Positions 33,548 to 45,326 of a stretch of DNA of 64,000 nucleotides are shown here, piece after piece (the first letter of the stretch is position 1; every line of letters starts with the position of its first letter). The translations under genes and the position numbers were made by a program. The stretch is taken from assembly GCF_005222705.1 (NCBI RefSeq), contig NZ_STGF01000033.1, forward strand, positions 1 through 64,000, read 5' to 3'. A model generated the notes under the pieces. That model was given only the letters and a program-made list of their open reading frames with translations. It did not search any database and had not been told where the DNA came from. The DNA comes from Paenibacillus sp. SY21-1 (GTDB taxonomy: Bacteria > Bacillota > Bacilli > Paenibacillales > Paenibacillaceae).

Positions 33548-35095
33548 TTAATGCTTGAAGTGGCGAACGCTCGTGAACACCATCGCAATGTTGTTGGCGT
33601 TGGCAGCCGCGATCGATTCGGCGTCCTTTACCGAGCCGCCAGGCTGAATAATCGCCGTAATGCCTGCTTTTGCCGCAAGCTCAACCGTATCGCCCATCGG
33701 GAAAAAAGCGTCCGAAGCAAGAGCGGAGCCAGCCGCCTTCTCGCCAGCCTGTTCGATAGCAATGCGCGCTGCGCCGACACGATTCATTTGGCCTGCGCCA
33801 ACGCCGATCGTCATATCGTCTTTAGCAAGCAAAATCGCATTCGATTTCACATGCTTGACGACCTTCCAGCCGAACAGAAGCTGCTTCAATTCTTCGGCTG
33901 TAGGCTTGCGATCCGTCACGAACTGAAGGTCTTCCTCAGTCAGGCTGCGAACGTCGCTTTCCTGTACGAGCATGCCGCCGTCAACCGACGTTACCAGCCA
34001 TTCCGGCTTGCGTTCGCCGGCCGCCGCGAGCTCGCCCAGCTTGAGCAGACGAATGTTTTTCTTTTTCGTCAGAATATCCAGCGCTTCTTGCGTAAAGCTT
34101 GGAGCGATAATAATTTCCAGGAAAATGCCGCCGAGCAGCTCGGCTGTATCCGCGCCAATCTCGCGGTTCGCCGCCACAATACCTCCGAAGATCGAGGTTG
34201 GGTCCGCGTCGTACGCTTTTTGATACGCTTCGTGGATGGTTGCGCCGATGCCCACTCCGCATGGGTTCATATGCTTTACCGCCACAACGGCAGGCTCGTC
34301 GAACTCTTTAAGAATCGCCAGCGCCGCGTTTGCATCGCTGATGTTATTGTACGAAAGCTCCTTGCCGTGCAGCTGCTCGGCCGTTGTAACATTGCCGCTG
34401 GCCGCCAGGGGCTTTTTGTAAAAGGCCGCTTGCTGATGCGGATTTTCGCCGTAGCGGAGATCCTGCACCTTTTCATACGTAACCGTGTAGGTTTCAGGAA
34501 GAGGCTCGCCCATTTGCTTAGACAGATAATCCGAGATGAGGGAATCGTAAGCTGCGGTATGACGGAACACCTTAGCAGCCAGACGTTTACGCGTTTCCAG
34601 CGTCGTGTCGCCCTGTGCCTTCACTTCCTCCAGCACCGCGCCGTAATCGCCGGCGTCTACAACAACTGTGACGAACGCGTGGTTTTTGGCAGCCGAGCGC
34701 AGCATGGTAGGTCCGCCGATATCGATATTCTCGATCGCGTCCTCATAGGAAACATCCGGTTTAGCGATCGTTTCTTTAAACGGATACAAATTCACGATAA
34801 CCAGATCGATGTAGTCGAGCCCAAGCTCCTCCATCGTTTTCTGATGCTCCTCGTCGTCGCGCACCGCCAGCAGGCCGCTATGTACGGCAGGATGAAGCGT
34901 TTTAACGCGGCCGTCAAGAATTTCAGGGAATTGGGTTACGTCGGAAATCCCGATAACCGGCACGCCTTCCTTTTCCAGCAGACTGAAGGTTCCCCCTGTC
35001 GAAATAAGTTGTACGCCCTGGCTTACCAGCCCTTTGGAAAACTCTACAATGCCGGTTTTGTCCGACACGCTGATTAACGCTCTGCGAATTGCCAC
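33548..35095 (-). CDS. purH: AICAR transformylase/IMP cyclohydrolase
   Basis: 515 residues, full length. The N-terminal cyclohydrolase half (RALISVSDKTGIVEF, STGGTFSLLEKEGV) and the C-terminal formyltransferase half (VKHMNPCGVGIG with the Lys-His pair, DAFFPMGDTVE) catalyse the last two steps to IMP. It lies 135 bp before purD and 100 bp after purN. Confidence 0.97.
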   Translation of the reverse strand: MAIRRALISVSDKTGIVEFSKGLVSQGVQLISTGGTFSLLEKEGVPVIGISDVTQFPEILDGRVKTLHPAVHSGLLAVRDDEEHQKTMEELGLDYIDLVIVNLYPFKETIAKPDVSYEDAIENIDIGGPTMLRSAAKNHAFVTVVVDAGDYGAVLEEVKAQGDTTLETRKRLAAKVFRHTAAYDSLISDYLSKQMGEPLPETYTVTYEKVQDLRYGENPHQQAAFYKKPLAASGNVTTAEQLHGKELSYNNISDANAALAILKEFDEPAVVAVKHMNPCGVGIGATIHEAYQKAYDADPTSIFGGIVAANREIGADTAELLGGIFLEIIIAPSFTQEALDILTKKKNIRLLKLGELAAAGERKPEWLVTSVDGGMLVQESDVRSLTEEDLQFVTDRKPTAEELKQLLFGWKVVKHVKSNAILLAKDDMTIGVGAGQMNRVGAARIAIEQAGEKAAGSALASDAFFPMGDTVELAAKAGITAIIQPGGSVKDAESIAAANANNIAMVFTSVRHFKH

Positions 35096-35195
35096 GTCAA
35101 TTTCCTCCTCTTGAATAGTTGTATAGATTGCGCCTTCACATTCGTGTTTATTAAATCCGCTGACGAAATGCCGGAGCCTTTCGGCCTTCGGACAG

Positions 35196-35810
35196 CTAGT
35201 CTTGGCGAATCGTTACATGCCTTCCGTCCAGCGCAACGCGGCCCTCGGCAATAAGCTGAATGACTGACGGAAGCAGTGCTTGCTCGGCGGCATGAATCCG
35301 CTCCCCAAGCGTCTGCTCCGTATCGCCGTCCTGCACTTCTACGGCAGTCTGGGCGATAATCGGCCCGCTGTCCATGCCTCCGTCTACATAATGGACGGTT
35401 ACGCCTGTCAGCTTGACGCCGTAAGCAAGCGCCTGGCCGATCCCGTTCACGCCCGGGAACGACGGCAGCAGCGCCGGATGAATGTTGATCATGCGGCCAT
35501 AGTAAGGCTCGACTAATACGGAGGTAATAATCCGCATATAACCCGCGAGTACGATGAGCTCGACGCCGCGGCGCTCAAGCTCCGCAATAATCTCCGTCTC
35601 GTACGCCTCGCGCGACGGGTATTCCTTTGGCGTGAACAGGAACGTATCCACGCCGGCATTGCGGGCCCGCTCTACTACCCGAGCTGCGGGCTTGTCACAA
35701 ACAAGAAGCTCGATGTGCACATCGAGCTTCCCGCTTTGCACCGCGTCCGCTATCGCCTGAAAGTTCGAGCCATTTCCCGAGGCGAATACGGCGATGCGCA
35801 GTGCTCCCAT
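35196..35810 (-). CDS. purN: phosphoribosylglycinamide formyltransferase
   Basis: 204 residues. Folate-dependent GAR transformylase. FASGNGSNFQAI binds the substrate phosphate, and the catalytic Asn-His-Asp set lies in INIHPALLPSFPG and VDGGMDSGPII. The ATG overlaps the purM stop (TAATG). Confidence 0.97.
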   Translation of the reverse strand: MGALRIAVFASGNGSNFQAIADAVQSGKLDVHIELLVCDKPAARVVERARNAGVDTFLFTPKEYPSREAYETEIIAELERRGVELIVLAGYMRIITSVLVEPYYGRMINIHPALLPSFPGVNGIGQALAYGVKLTGVTVHYVDGGMDSGPIIAQTAVEVQDGDTEQTLGERIHAAEQALLPSVIQLIAEGRVALDGRHVTIRQD

Positions 35811-36853
35811 TATACGTCCGCTCCCGTAAACGTCACGATGCGGCTTCCTTCCGTAACCGTTCCGATACGGTAAGCCTTTTCTCCCAGCTCAGCGGCAACG
35901 CTCAATGCTTGCTCCGCCTGATCGGCGGGCACAACGACGACGAGGCCGATGCCCATGTTGAACGTTGTGAACATATCGCGGTTCGTAATGCCGCCCTTCT
36001 CCTGCATCAATCCGAAGATCGGCAGAATCGGCCATGAGCCGTAAGCGATATCCACGTTGACGCCCTCAGGCAGCACGCGCGGAATGTTCTCGATAAAGCC
36101 GCCGCCCGTAATATGCGCCATGCCTTTGACATTTACCGCTTCGATCAACTTTAAAGCCGACTTGACGTAAATGCGCGTTGGCTCTAGCAGCACATCGCCA
36201 AGCTTCGCTCCGTCCAGCTCATCAAGCTGCTGCTGCAGGCTCAGTCCCGCTTCTTCCAGCAGCAGACGGCGAACAAGCGAAAACCCGTTGCTGTGAATGC
36301 CGCTGGAGGCAAAACCGATAACCGCGTCGCCGGCTGCAATCGTAGAGCCGTCGATCATTTTCGGACGGTCAACGATGCCGACTGTAAAGCCTGCAATATC
36401 GTATTCCCCTTCGCCGTACATGCCCGGCATTTCAGCCGTCTCGCCGCCGATCAGCGAACAGCCGGCTTGCACGCAGCCCTCGGAGATGCCCGCAACGATG
36501 GCTTCGATTTTCTCGGGCACAACCTTGTCGCATGCCAAATAGTCAAGGAAGAACAGCGGCTCCGCCCCTTGCACGATAATGTCGTTCACGCACATCGCTA
36601 CGGCATCGATACCGATGGTGTCATGCTTGTCCATCGCAAAAGCAAGCTTCAGCTTTGTTCCTACGCCGTCCGTGCCCGAGACAAGCACCGGCTCCTCGTA
36701 CTTTTCCTTGTTCAGGCTGAACAGCCCGCCAAAGCCGCCGAGCTCCGCCAGCACCTCCGGACGGTATGTCCGCTTAACGTGCTTTTTCATTCGTTCAACC
36801 GCTTCATTGCCCGCTGCAATATCGACGCCGGCTTTTTTGTACGCTTCTGACAC
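35810..36853 (-). CDS. purM: phosphoribosylformylglycinamidine cyclo-ligase
   Basis: 347 residues. AIR synthetase of the PurM/PurL ATPase fold. YKKAGVDIAAGNEAV, GTDGVGTKLKLAF and GGETAEMPGMY are signatures. It overlaps purN by one base and is preceded by a 258-bp gap after purF in which I see no gene. Confidence 0.97.
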   Translation of the reverse strand: MSEAYKKAGVDIAAGNEAVERMKKHVKRTYRPEVLAELGGFGGLFSLNKEKYEEPVLVSGTDGVGTKLKLAFAMDKHDTIGIDAVAMCVNDIIVQGAEPLFFLDYLACDKVVPEKIEAIVAGISEGCVQAGCSLIGGETAEMPGMYGEGEYDIAGFTVGIVDRPKMIDGSTIAAGDAVIGFASSGIHSNGFSLVRRLLLEEAGLSLQQQLDELDGAKLGDVLLEPTRIYVKSALKLIEAVNVKGMAHITGGGFIENIPRVLPEGVNVDIAYGSWPILPIFGLMQEKGGITNRDMFTTFNMGIGLVVVVPADQAEQALSVAAELGEKAYRIGTVTEGSRIVTFTGADV

Positions 36854-37111
36854 GATCGGTCAACTCCTTCATTTCGCTTGTTTTGCTTGTTATGACTAAC
36901 CCCGGCTATTGCCCGCGGCTGCGCTTGCTAGAGTAGCTCCCGTTCCCTTCAGGCGACACCGCCCGGCAAAGCCTCCCAATCGGCTGTATGCCGATTGCGC
37001 CGGGTTTATTTCTCTATTCGTCCGCTGCGCTGCGCGGCCGGGCCTCATGCTTTGTCTGTTGTAAGCCGCAGCCGCCGCGCCATTTCCCCCGTTGCCATAC
37101 TTGCCGCAGCG

Positions 37112-38577
37112 TTAACAGCTGCAGCTTTTGTCCGATTCCTCGTTCACATAGGTCGGATAATCGTTATCGAAGCAGGCGAGGCACATGCCGCGATTGTACG
37201 CGCCGTCATTGCCGCCTACCGAATCTACAAATCCTGCATCGCTTAAAAAAGACAGCGAATCCGCGTTAATCTGCTTGCGAATTTCCTCCACCGTCCGGTA
37301 AGAAGCGATCAGCTCCTTGCGGTCGGGCGTATCAATGCCGTAATAGCAAGGATTTTTGAAAGGCGGAGAGGTGATGCGAACATGCACCTCAGTCGCGCCC
37401 GCTTCGCGAAGCAGGTTGACGATCCTTAGCGATGTCGTGCCGCGTACGATCGAATCGTCGATCATGACGACACGTTTGCCCTCAACGACCTTGCGGACCG
37501 CCGACAGCTTCATTTTGACGCCTTTTTCGCGCAATTCCTGCGACGGCTGGATAAACGTGCGGCCGGTGTATTTATTTTTTATAAGGCCAAGCTCGTAAGG
37601 AATACCTGTCTGCTCCGCATAGCCGATCGCCGCCGAAATACTCGAATCAGGCACCCCGGTTACGATATCCGCATCGACGAAGGACTCCTGCGCGAGCTGG
37701 CGTCCCATCCGCTTGCGCGCCGAGTGAATGTTAATGCCGTTAATATCGCTGTCCGGTCTTGCAAAATAAATATATTCCATCGCGCAAGTCGCTCGCCGGT
37801 CAACCTTGGCGTAACGATCCTCGCGCATACCGTTTGCGTCAAAAATAAGCAGCTCGCCCGGCTGAACGTCGCGCACGTATTCCGCGCCAATCGTCTCAAA
37901 CGCGCACGTTTCCGACGAGAATACAAAGCCGTCGCCGATCGCGCCCATGACAAGCGGACGCAAGCCGTTCGGATCGGAAGCGACCAGAAGCTTGTCGTTG
38001 GTCATAATCAGGAAGGCAAAGCCGCCGACGATGCGCTGAAGCGCCTCTTTGGCCGCCGTCTCGAAATCCTTGGGCGAACGTGCGATAAGATGGGCAATGA
38101 CCTCGGTATCGCTGGACGTCTGAAAAATCGAGCCCGACATTTCAAGCTCGCGGCGAATTTCCGGCGCATTGACGATATTGCCGTTCGTCGCAACCGCCAG
38201 GTCGCCATCCCGATAACGGAAAATAAGCGGCTGCGCATTCGCAAGCTTGCTCTCTCCCGCCGTCGAATAACGGACATGCCCGATGGCGCGATCGCCGGCA
38301 AGCATATCCAGCTTGTCCTTGTCGAATACTTCCTTCACAAGGCCCATGCCGCGGTGGTAAGCGAACTTGTTGCCATTCTTCGTGTCCACCGTACAAATGC
38401 CGGAGCTTTCTTCGCCGCGATGCTGCAAAGCATGCAAGCCGTAATACGAAAGGTTCGACGCATCGGGGAGGTTGAATACCCCGAATACGCCGCACTCCTC
38501 ACGAAGCTTGTCAAAAATATCGTCGCGGCCGATGCCTTCGTTATAATGGTCTCCCGTCCACAGCACAGGCTCCTGTC

Positions 38578-38593
<16 letters not shown>
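37112..38593 (-). CDS. purF: amidophosphoribosyltransferase
   Basis: 493 residues. First committed step, phosphoribosylamine from PRPP and glutamine. Catalytic Cys follows the propeptide in REECGVFGVF (about residue 34), and the PRPP loop is VVMIDDSIVRGTT. C-terminal cysteines fit the iron-sulfur type of Bacillus, although the first ligands lie elsewhere. It overlaps purL by 16 bp. The C-terminus carries a short extra ESDKSCSC tail. Confidence 0.96.
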
Positions 38594-40798
<2,205 letters not shown>

Positions 40799-40821
<23 letters not shown>

Positions 40822-41494
40822 GCTGTTCCCTCCATGCGTTCAAAATCGATGTAAACATCCGTTTGCCGTCTTCCGAGCCGAGCAATTGATTAACCGCACG
40901 CTCCGGATGCGGCATCATGCCCACGACGTTGCCTGCTTTGTTGCTGATGCCCGCGATGTTGTCTACCGAACCGTTCGGGTTCGTGTCGCCAGCGTAGCGG
41001 AATACGATTTGATTGTTTGCCTTAAGCTCGGCAAGCGTCTCGTCGTCACAGTAATAGTTGCCTTCGCCATGCGCAATCGGAATTTGAATAACTTCACCTT
41101 GCGCATATTGGTTAGTGAAGGCTGTTTGATTATTGACCACTTCCAGCGGCGATTGATGGCAGCGGAACTTCAGTCCGTTGTTGCGAATCAATGCGCCAGG
41201 CAGAAGTCTTGCTTCCGTCAAAATTTGGAACCCGTTGCAAATGCCAAGGATATATTTTCCGGCTTCGGCCGCTTTTTTCACTTCGTTCATAACATTCGCG
41301 AAATGGGCAATCGCGCCGCAGCGGAGGTAGTCGCCGTAAGAGAAGCCGCCAGGTACAAGAATCGCATCGTAAGCGGACAGGTCCGTAGCAGTGTGCCATA
41401 CGTAATCAACAGGCTGGCCGATTGTTTCTTCTACTGCCTTGTAGCAGTCGATGTCGCAGTTCGAGCCGGGAAATACGAGTACCGCAAACTTCAT
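40799..41494 (-). CDS. purQ: FGAM synthase glutaminase subunit
   Basis: 231 residues. Class I glutaminase supplying ammonia to PurL. FPGSNCDIDCYKA, the nucleophile ILGICNGFQIL, and the His/Glu of MMPHPERAVN are visible. Gap of three bases after purS. Confidence 0.97.
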
Positions 41495-41497
41495 CGC

Positions 41498-41740
41498 TTA
41501 GCCCTCCAGTTCGAATCGGAAGTCTTCTACAACCGTATTGGCGAACAGCTTCTCGCACATGGCTTTCAGACGCGTCTCCGCTTCTGCGCGGTCGGTTGTG
41601 TCAAGCTCCACCTCGATGTATTTGCCGATGCGGACTTTGCCTACCTCGGAGAATCCTAGCGTGTGAAGCGCTCCTTGCACTGCGGTTCCTTGCGGGTCCA
41701 AAACGTTTTGCTTAATGGTGACGTAGACGGTTGCCTTCAT
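41498..41740 (-). CDS. purS: FGAM synthase accessory subunit
   Basis: 80 residues. Bridges PurL and PurQ in the Bacillus-type complex. VYVTIKQNVLDPQGTAVQ, LGFSEVGKVRIGK and CEKLFANTVVEDF are typical. It is separated from purC by 1.37 kb of repeat-containing DNA instead of the usual short gap. Confidence 0.96.
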   Translation of the reverse strand: MKATVYVTIKQNVLDPQGTAVQGALHTLGFSEVGKVRIGKYIEVELDTTDRAEAETRLKAMCEKLFANTVVEDFRFELEG

Positions 41741-41885
41741 AATAGCCTCCTGAAAATGGGTTTTTCTCGGATCGGGTAAGGATTGTATGGCTCGCTGTCG
41801 CGTACGCCTGGGGGTTATTGCCTCCGTCGCTCTTCGCGTGAATGTCTCGGTACGCCGCTTTCGCGACTCCCCCGGTCTCCAGCGT

Positions 41886-41954
41886 AAACGGCTGTCGCCG
41901 TCCTCTGGCGGAAAAAGCTGACGTTTCGCTTAGAAATATAAGCCCGAATATGCA
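41886..41954 (+). repeat. dispersed intergenic repeat, copy 2
   Basis: Same block as 21912-21978 (AAACGGCT ... ATAAGCCCGAATATG), same orientation. It sits inside the purS-purC gap, on the purS side of the tandem array. Surrounding 41741-42277 contains no gene and is GC-rich. Confidence 0.65.
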
Positions 41955-42277
41955 AGTAACACTTATATCTGCTTATAGGTTCAAAAAGCGATTGCTGCCG
42001 CTCTTCGGCAACAACCCCGGACGCTTCCGCTCCGCGAGCCTCCTTCTCCTAAACCCTCCCGAGCTCGGTCGGTGAAGCAAGGTGCAGCCGCGCTGCCCGC
42101 TGGCTGCGTGTTGTTTTGGCAGAGCAGCCTTTATCGGCCACCTAAACACGCCATATTTTTTCATGAGCCTGCCTTAGCTAGACTCTTTGTAATCCATGAC
42201 TTTCTTAGCATGCTATGCGAGCTTGCCGGGGCACTATCGTGCTGAGCGAGACTGCCTTGGCACGCACGAGCTTTTTT

Positions 42278-43100
42278 CGATGCTCTATAGTCGCTTTTGT
42301 GATTAACTTCGCGCTTCCGTAAGCCCATTGCCGAGCTCTATAGTCACTTTTGTGACTCATTTCGCTCCCGCGAGCTCATTTCAGCGCTCTATAGTCACTT
42401 TTGTGACTCATTCCGCTCTCACCAGCTCATTCCAGCGCTCTATAGTCACTTTTGTGACTCATTTCGCTCCCGCGAGCTCATTTCAGCGCTCTATAGTCAC
42501 TTTTGTGACTCATTTCGCTCCCGCGAGCTCATTCCAGCGCTCTATAGTCACTTTTGTGACTCATTTCGCTCCCGCGAGCTCATTCCAGCGCTCTATAGTC
42601 ACTTTTGTGACTCATTTCGCTCTCACCAGCTCATTTCAGCGCTCTATAATCACTTTTGTGACTCATTTCGCTCTCACCAGCTCATTTCAGCGCTCTATAA
42701 TCACTTTTGTGACTCATTTCGCTCTCACCAGCTCATTTCAGCGCTCTATAGTCACTTTTGTGACTCATTTCGCTCCCACAAGCTAATTTCAGCGCTCTAT
42801 AGTCACTTTTATGACTCATTTCGCTCCCGCGAGCTCATTTCAGCGCTCTATAGTCACTTTTATGACTCATTTCGCTCTACCCAGCTCTTTCCAGCGCTCT
42901 ATAGTCACTTTCCTAACTAACTTCGCTCTCACGAGCTCATTCCAACGCTCTATAGTCACTTTCCTAACTAACTTCGCTCCCGCAAGCTCATTTCAGCGCT
43001 CTATAGTCACTTTCCTAACTAACTTCGCTCCTACAAGCTTATTTCAGCGCTCTATAGTCACATTCCTAACCAACTTCGCTCAGCTGCTATAGCAAGCTCT
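42278..43100 (+). repeat. 51-bp tandem repeat array inside the pur operon
   Basis: About fifteen units of 51 bp plus one degenerate unit at 42278-42332. Each starts GCGCTCTATAGTCACTTTTG and continues TGACTCATTTCGCTC. Each unit carries the palindrome AGTCAC-TTTT-GTGACT and a second short GAGC/GCTC pairing. The last four units (from about 42898) have CCTAACT in place of the palindrome's right arm. Because 51 is a multiple of three, one frame stays open through several units; it codes for a low-complexity 17-residue repeat and is not likely to be a protein. On the operon mRNA the array would form a row of short stem-loops between purC and purS. Confidence 0.93.
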
Positions 43101-43107
43101 CCGTTTC

Positions 43108-44007
43108 CTAAGACAGCTCCGCGCCGGTCAGGCGGCGGTAAATGTCGCGGTAGCGGGCCGTCGTTTCCGCAACGATGGAGTCGGGCAGCGGGGCCGGCTT
43201 GCTGTCGCGGTCCCAATCGGAGCCGAGCAAGTACGTTCGTACCGGCTCCTTGTCCATGCTGTCGATCTCGATATCGTAAGCGTAGTTCCCCTCCGCCCAG
43301 AAGCGCGAGGAATCCGGCGTGAAAATTTCGTCGATCAGTATAACCTTGCCGTCAATCAGTCCAAACTCGAATTTGCAATCGGCCAGAATGATGCCGTGCT
43401 CGGCGCAATAGCCGTGAGCGAATTCGTACAGCTTGATGCTGCGGTCGCGCAGCTCCTCGGCCAGCTCGGCGCCGACCATTTCGGCCATCCGCTCGAACGG
43501 GATGTCCTCGTCGTGGCCCACGTCATTCTTGGCCGCCGGCGTGAAGATCGGAGAGGCAAACCGCTCGTTTTTGCGCAAGCCAGCCGGAAGCTCGATGCCG
43601 TTAATCGCAGACGTCTGCTGATATTGTCTCCAGCCGCCGCCCGTGATATAGCCGCGCACGACACATTCAATATCGATACGCTCTGCCTTGCGGGTAACCA
43701 TAATCCGGTTCCGCAGCAGCTCAGGCTCGGTTACGATGTCACCCAGCTTGTCCACGTCGGTATGCACGACATGGTTTGGCTGAATCGCAGCCGTTTGCTC
43801 GAACCAATATGCCGACAGACGGTTCAACACATTGCCTTTGTCCGGTACGGCAGGGTCAAGCACGTAGTCAAAAGCCGAAATCCGGTCGGTTACGACGATC
43901 AGAAAATGCTCGCCAAGGTCATACAGCTCGCGCACCTTGCCCTTGTAGACCAGCGGAGCCTTAATGTATGGAGCGGCGGTCGAAATCGCGTTTGAAGTAG
44001 CAGTCAT
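43108..44007 (-). CDS. purC: SAICAR synthase
   Basis: 299 residues, the longer form of the family (Bacillus subtilis has about 240). YKGKVRELYDLGEHFLIVVTDRISAFD, VVRGYITGGGWRQYQ and ILADCKFEFG mark the active site. It follows purB by 16 bp. Confidence 0.96.
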   Translation of the reverse strand: MTATSNAISTAAPYIKAPLVYKGKVRELYDLGEHFLIVVTDRISAFDYVLDPAVPDKGNVLNRLSAYWFEQTAAIQPNHVVHTDVDKLGDIVTEPELLRNRIMVTRKAERIDIECVVRGYITGGGWRQYQQTSAINGIELPAGLRKNERFASPIFTPAAKNDVGHDEDIPFERMAEMVGAELAEELRDRSIKLYEFAHGYCAEHGIILADCKFEFGLIDGKVILIDEIFTPDSSRFWAEGNYAYDIEIDSMDKEPVRTYLLGSDWDRDSKPAPLPDSIVAETTARYRDIYRRLTGAELS

Positions 44008-44023
44008 AGTCGCTTCCTTCCTC

Positions 44024-45319
44024 CTAGTTCAAGCCGAGGCGCGTAAAGATCGTATCGACATTTTTGAGATGCCATGCAGGGTTGAAGCAGTCCTCAATCT
44101 CTTCAGGGGAAAGCACCTCGGTAATTTCCGGCGTCGCTTCCACGATGGAGCGGAACTGGCGCTGCTCTTCCCACGCCTGCATCGCACGCGGCTGAACGGT
44201 ATCGTAAGCCTGCTCGCGGCTGAAGCCCTTGTCGATCAGCTTCGTCAGCACGCGGCCGGAGAACGGCACGCCATACGTCGCTTGCATGTTGCGCTTCATG
44301 TTCTCAGGGAACACTGTCAGGTTGGCAATGATGTTGCCCAGACGGTTCAGCATGTAGTTCAGCAGCATCGTGGCATCCGGCAAAATAATCCGTTCCGTCG
44401 ACGAGTGGCTGATATCGCGCTCATGCCACAGCGGCACGTTCTCGTAAGCGGTCAGCATGTGGCCGCGAATAACGCGGGACAGGCCGGAAATGTTCTCGCA
44501 GCCGATCGGGTTGCGTTTGTGCGGCATAGCCGATGAACCCTTTTGACCTTTGGCAAAAGGCTCCTCTACCTCGCGGAATTCGCTCTTCTGCAAAGCGCGG
44601 ATTTCCGTTGCGAACTTGTCCAGCGAAGTCGCGATCAAAGCAAGTGTCGCCATGTATTCGGCATGACGGTCGCGCTGCAGCGTTTGTGTCGAAATAGGCG
44701 CAGCCTTGATGCCAAGCTTCGTACAGACAAACTCTTCAACCTGCGGATCGATGTTCGCGTAGGTGCCGACAGCTCCGGACATTTTACCGTATTGAACGCC
44801 ATCAGCCGCATGGTGGAAACGTTCCAGGTTCCGCTTCATTTCCTCGTACCAGAGCGCCATTTTCAGGCCAAAAGTCGTTGGCTCCGCGTGTACGCCATGC
44901 GTACGGCCCATCATTGGAGTATCTTTATATTGAATCGCCTTGTTCCGCAAAATTTCAACGAAACGCTCGATGTCCTTCACCAGAATCTCGTTCGCCTGCA
45001 GCAGCAGGTAGCCAAGCGCTGTATCCACTACGTCTGTCGATGTCAGGCCGTAGTGCACCCATTTGCGCTCAGGTCCAACCGTCTCGGATACGGCGCGCGT
45101 AAACGCGATAACGTCATGGCGAGTCTCTTGCTCAATCTCATAAATCCGGTCAATATCGAAGCTCGCCGAGCGGCGCAGCGCCTCAACGTCCTCCTTGGGA
45201 ATAACGCCCAGCTCCGACCAAGCCTCGCAAGCGCAAAGCTCAACCTCCAGCCATGCCTTGAACTTGTTCTCCTCGGTCCAGATCGCTCTCATTTCCGGTC
45301 TGCTGTAACGCTCCAACAT
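44024..45319 (-). CDS. purB: adenylosuccinate lyase
   Basis: 431 residues. Acts twice in purine synthesis (SAICAR and adenylosuccinate). MLERYSRPEMRAIWTEENKF start, GRTHGVHAEPTTFG, and the flexible signature loop KGSSAMPHKRNPIGCEN are clear. Confidence 0.97.
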   Translation of the reverse strand: MLERYSRPEMRAIWTEENKFKAWLEVELCACEAWSELGVIPKEDVEALRRSASFDIDRIYEIEQETRHDVIAFTRAVSETVGPERKWVHYGLTSTDVVDTALGYLLLQANEILVKDIERFVEILRNKAIQYKDTPMMGRTHGVHAEPTTFGLKMALWYEEMKRNLERFHHAADGVQYGKMSGAVGTYANIDPQVEEFVCTKLGIKAAPISTQTLQRDRHAEYMATLALIATSLDKFATEIRALQKSEFREVEEPFAKGQKGSSAMPHKRNPIGCENISGLSRVIRGHMLTAYENVPLWHERDISHSSTERIILPDATMLLNYMLNRLGNIIANLTVFPENMKRNMQATYGVPFSGRVLTKLIDKGFSREQAYDTVQPRAMQAWEEQRQFRSIVEATPEITEVLSPEEIEDCFNPAWHLKNVDTIFTRLGLN

Positions 45320-45326
45320 GCTCTCT

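Noticed and set aside
33551..35077. A 508-codon plus-strand frame opposite purH
   Set aside because: It is the antisense shadow of purH, rich in Arg and Cys as expected from high-GC antisense frames, and has no domain.
42328..43092. Open reading frame with 17-residue repeats (SIVTFVTHF...) on the plus strand
   Set aside because: It is the by-product of a 51-bp tandem DNA repeat whose unit length is a multiple of three; it has no ribosome site, runs against the operon and is broken by stops between units.
42278..43100. Tandem array as a CRISPR
   Set aside because: The units are contiguous 51-bp repeats without unique spacers, and no cas genes are present.
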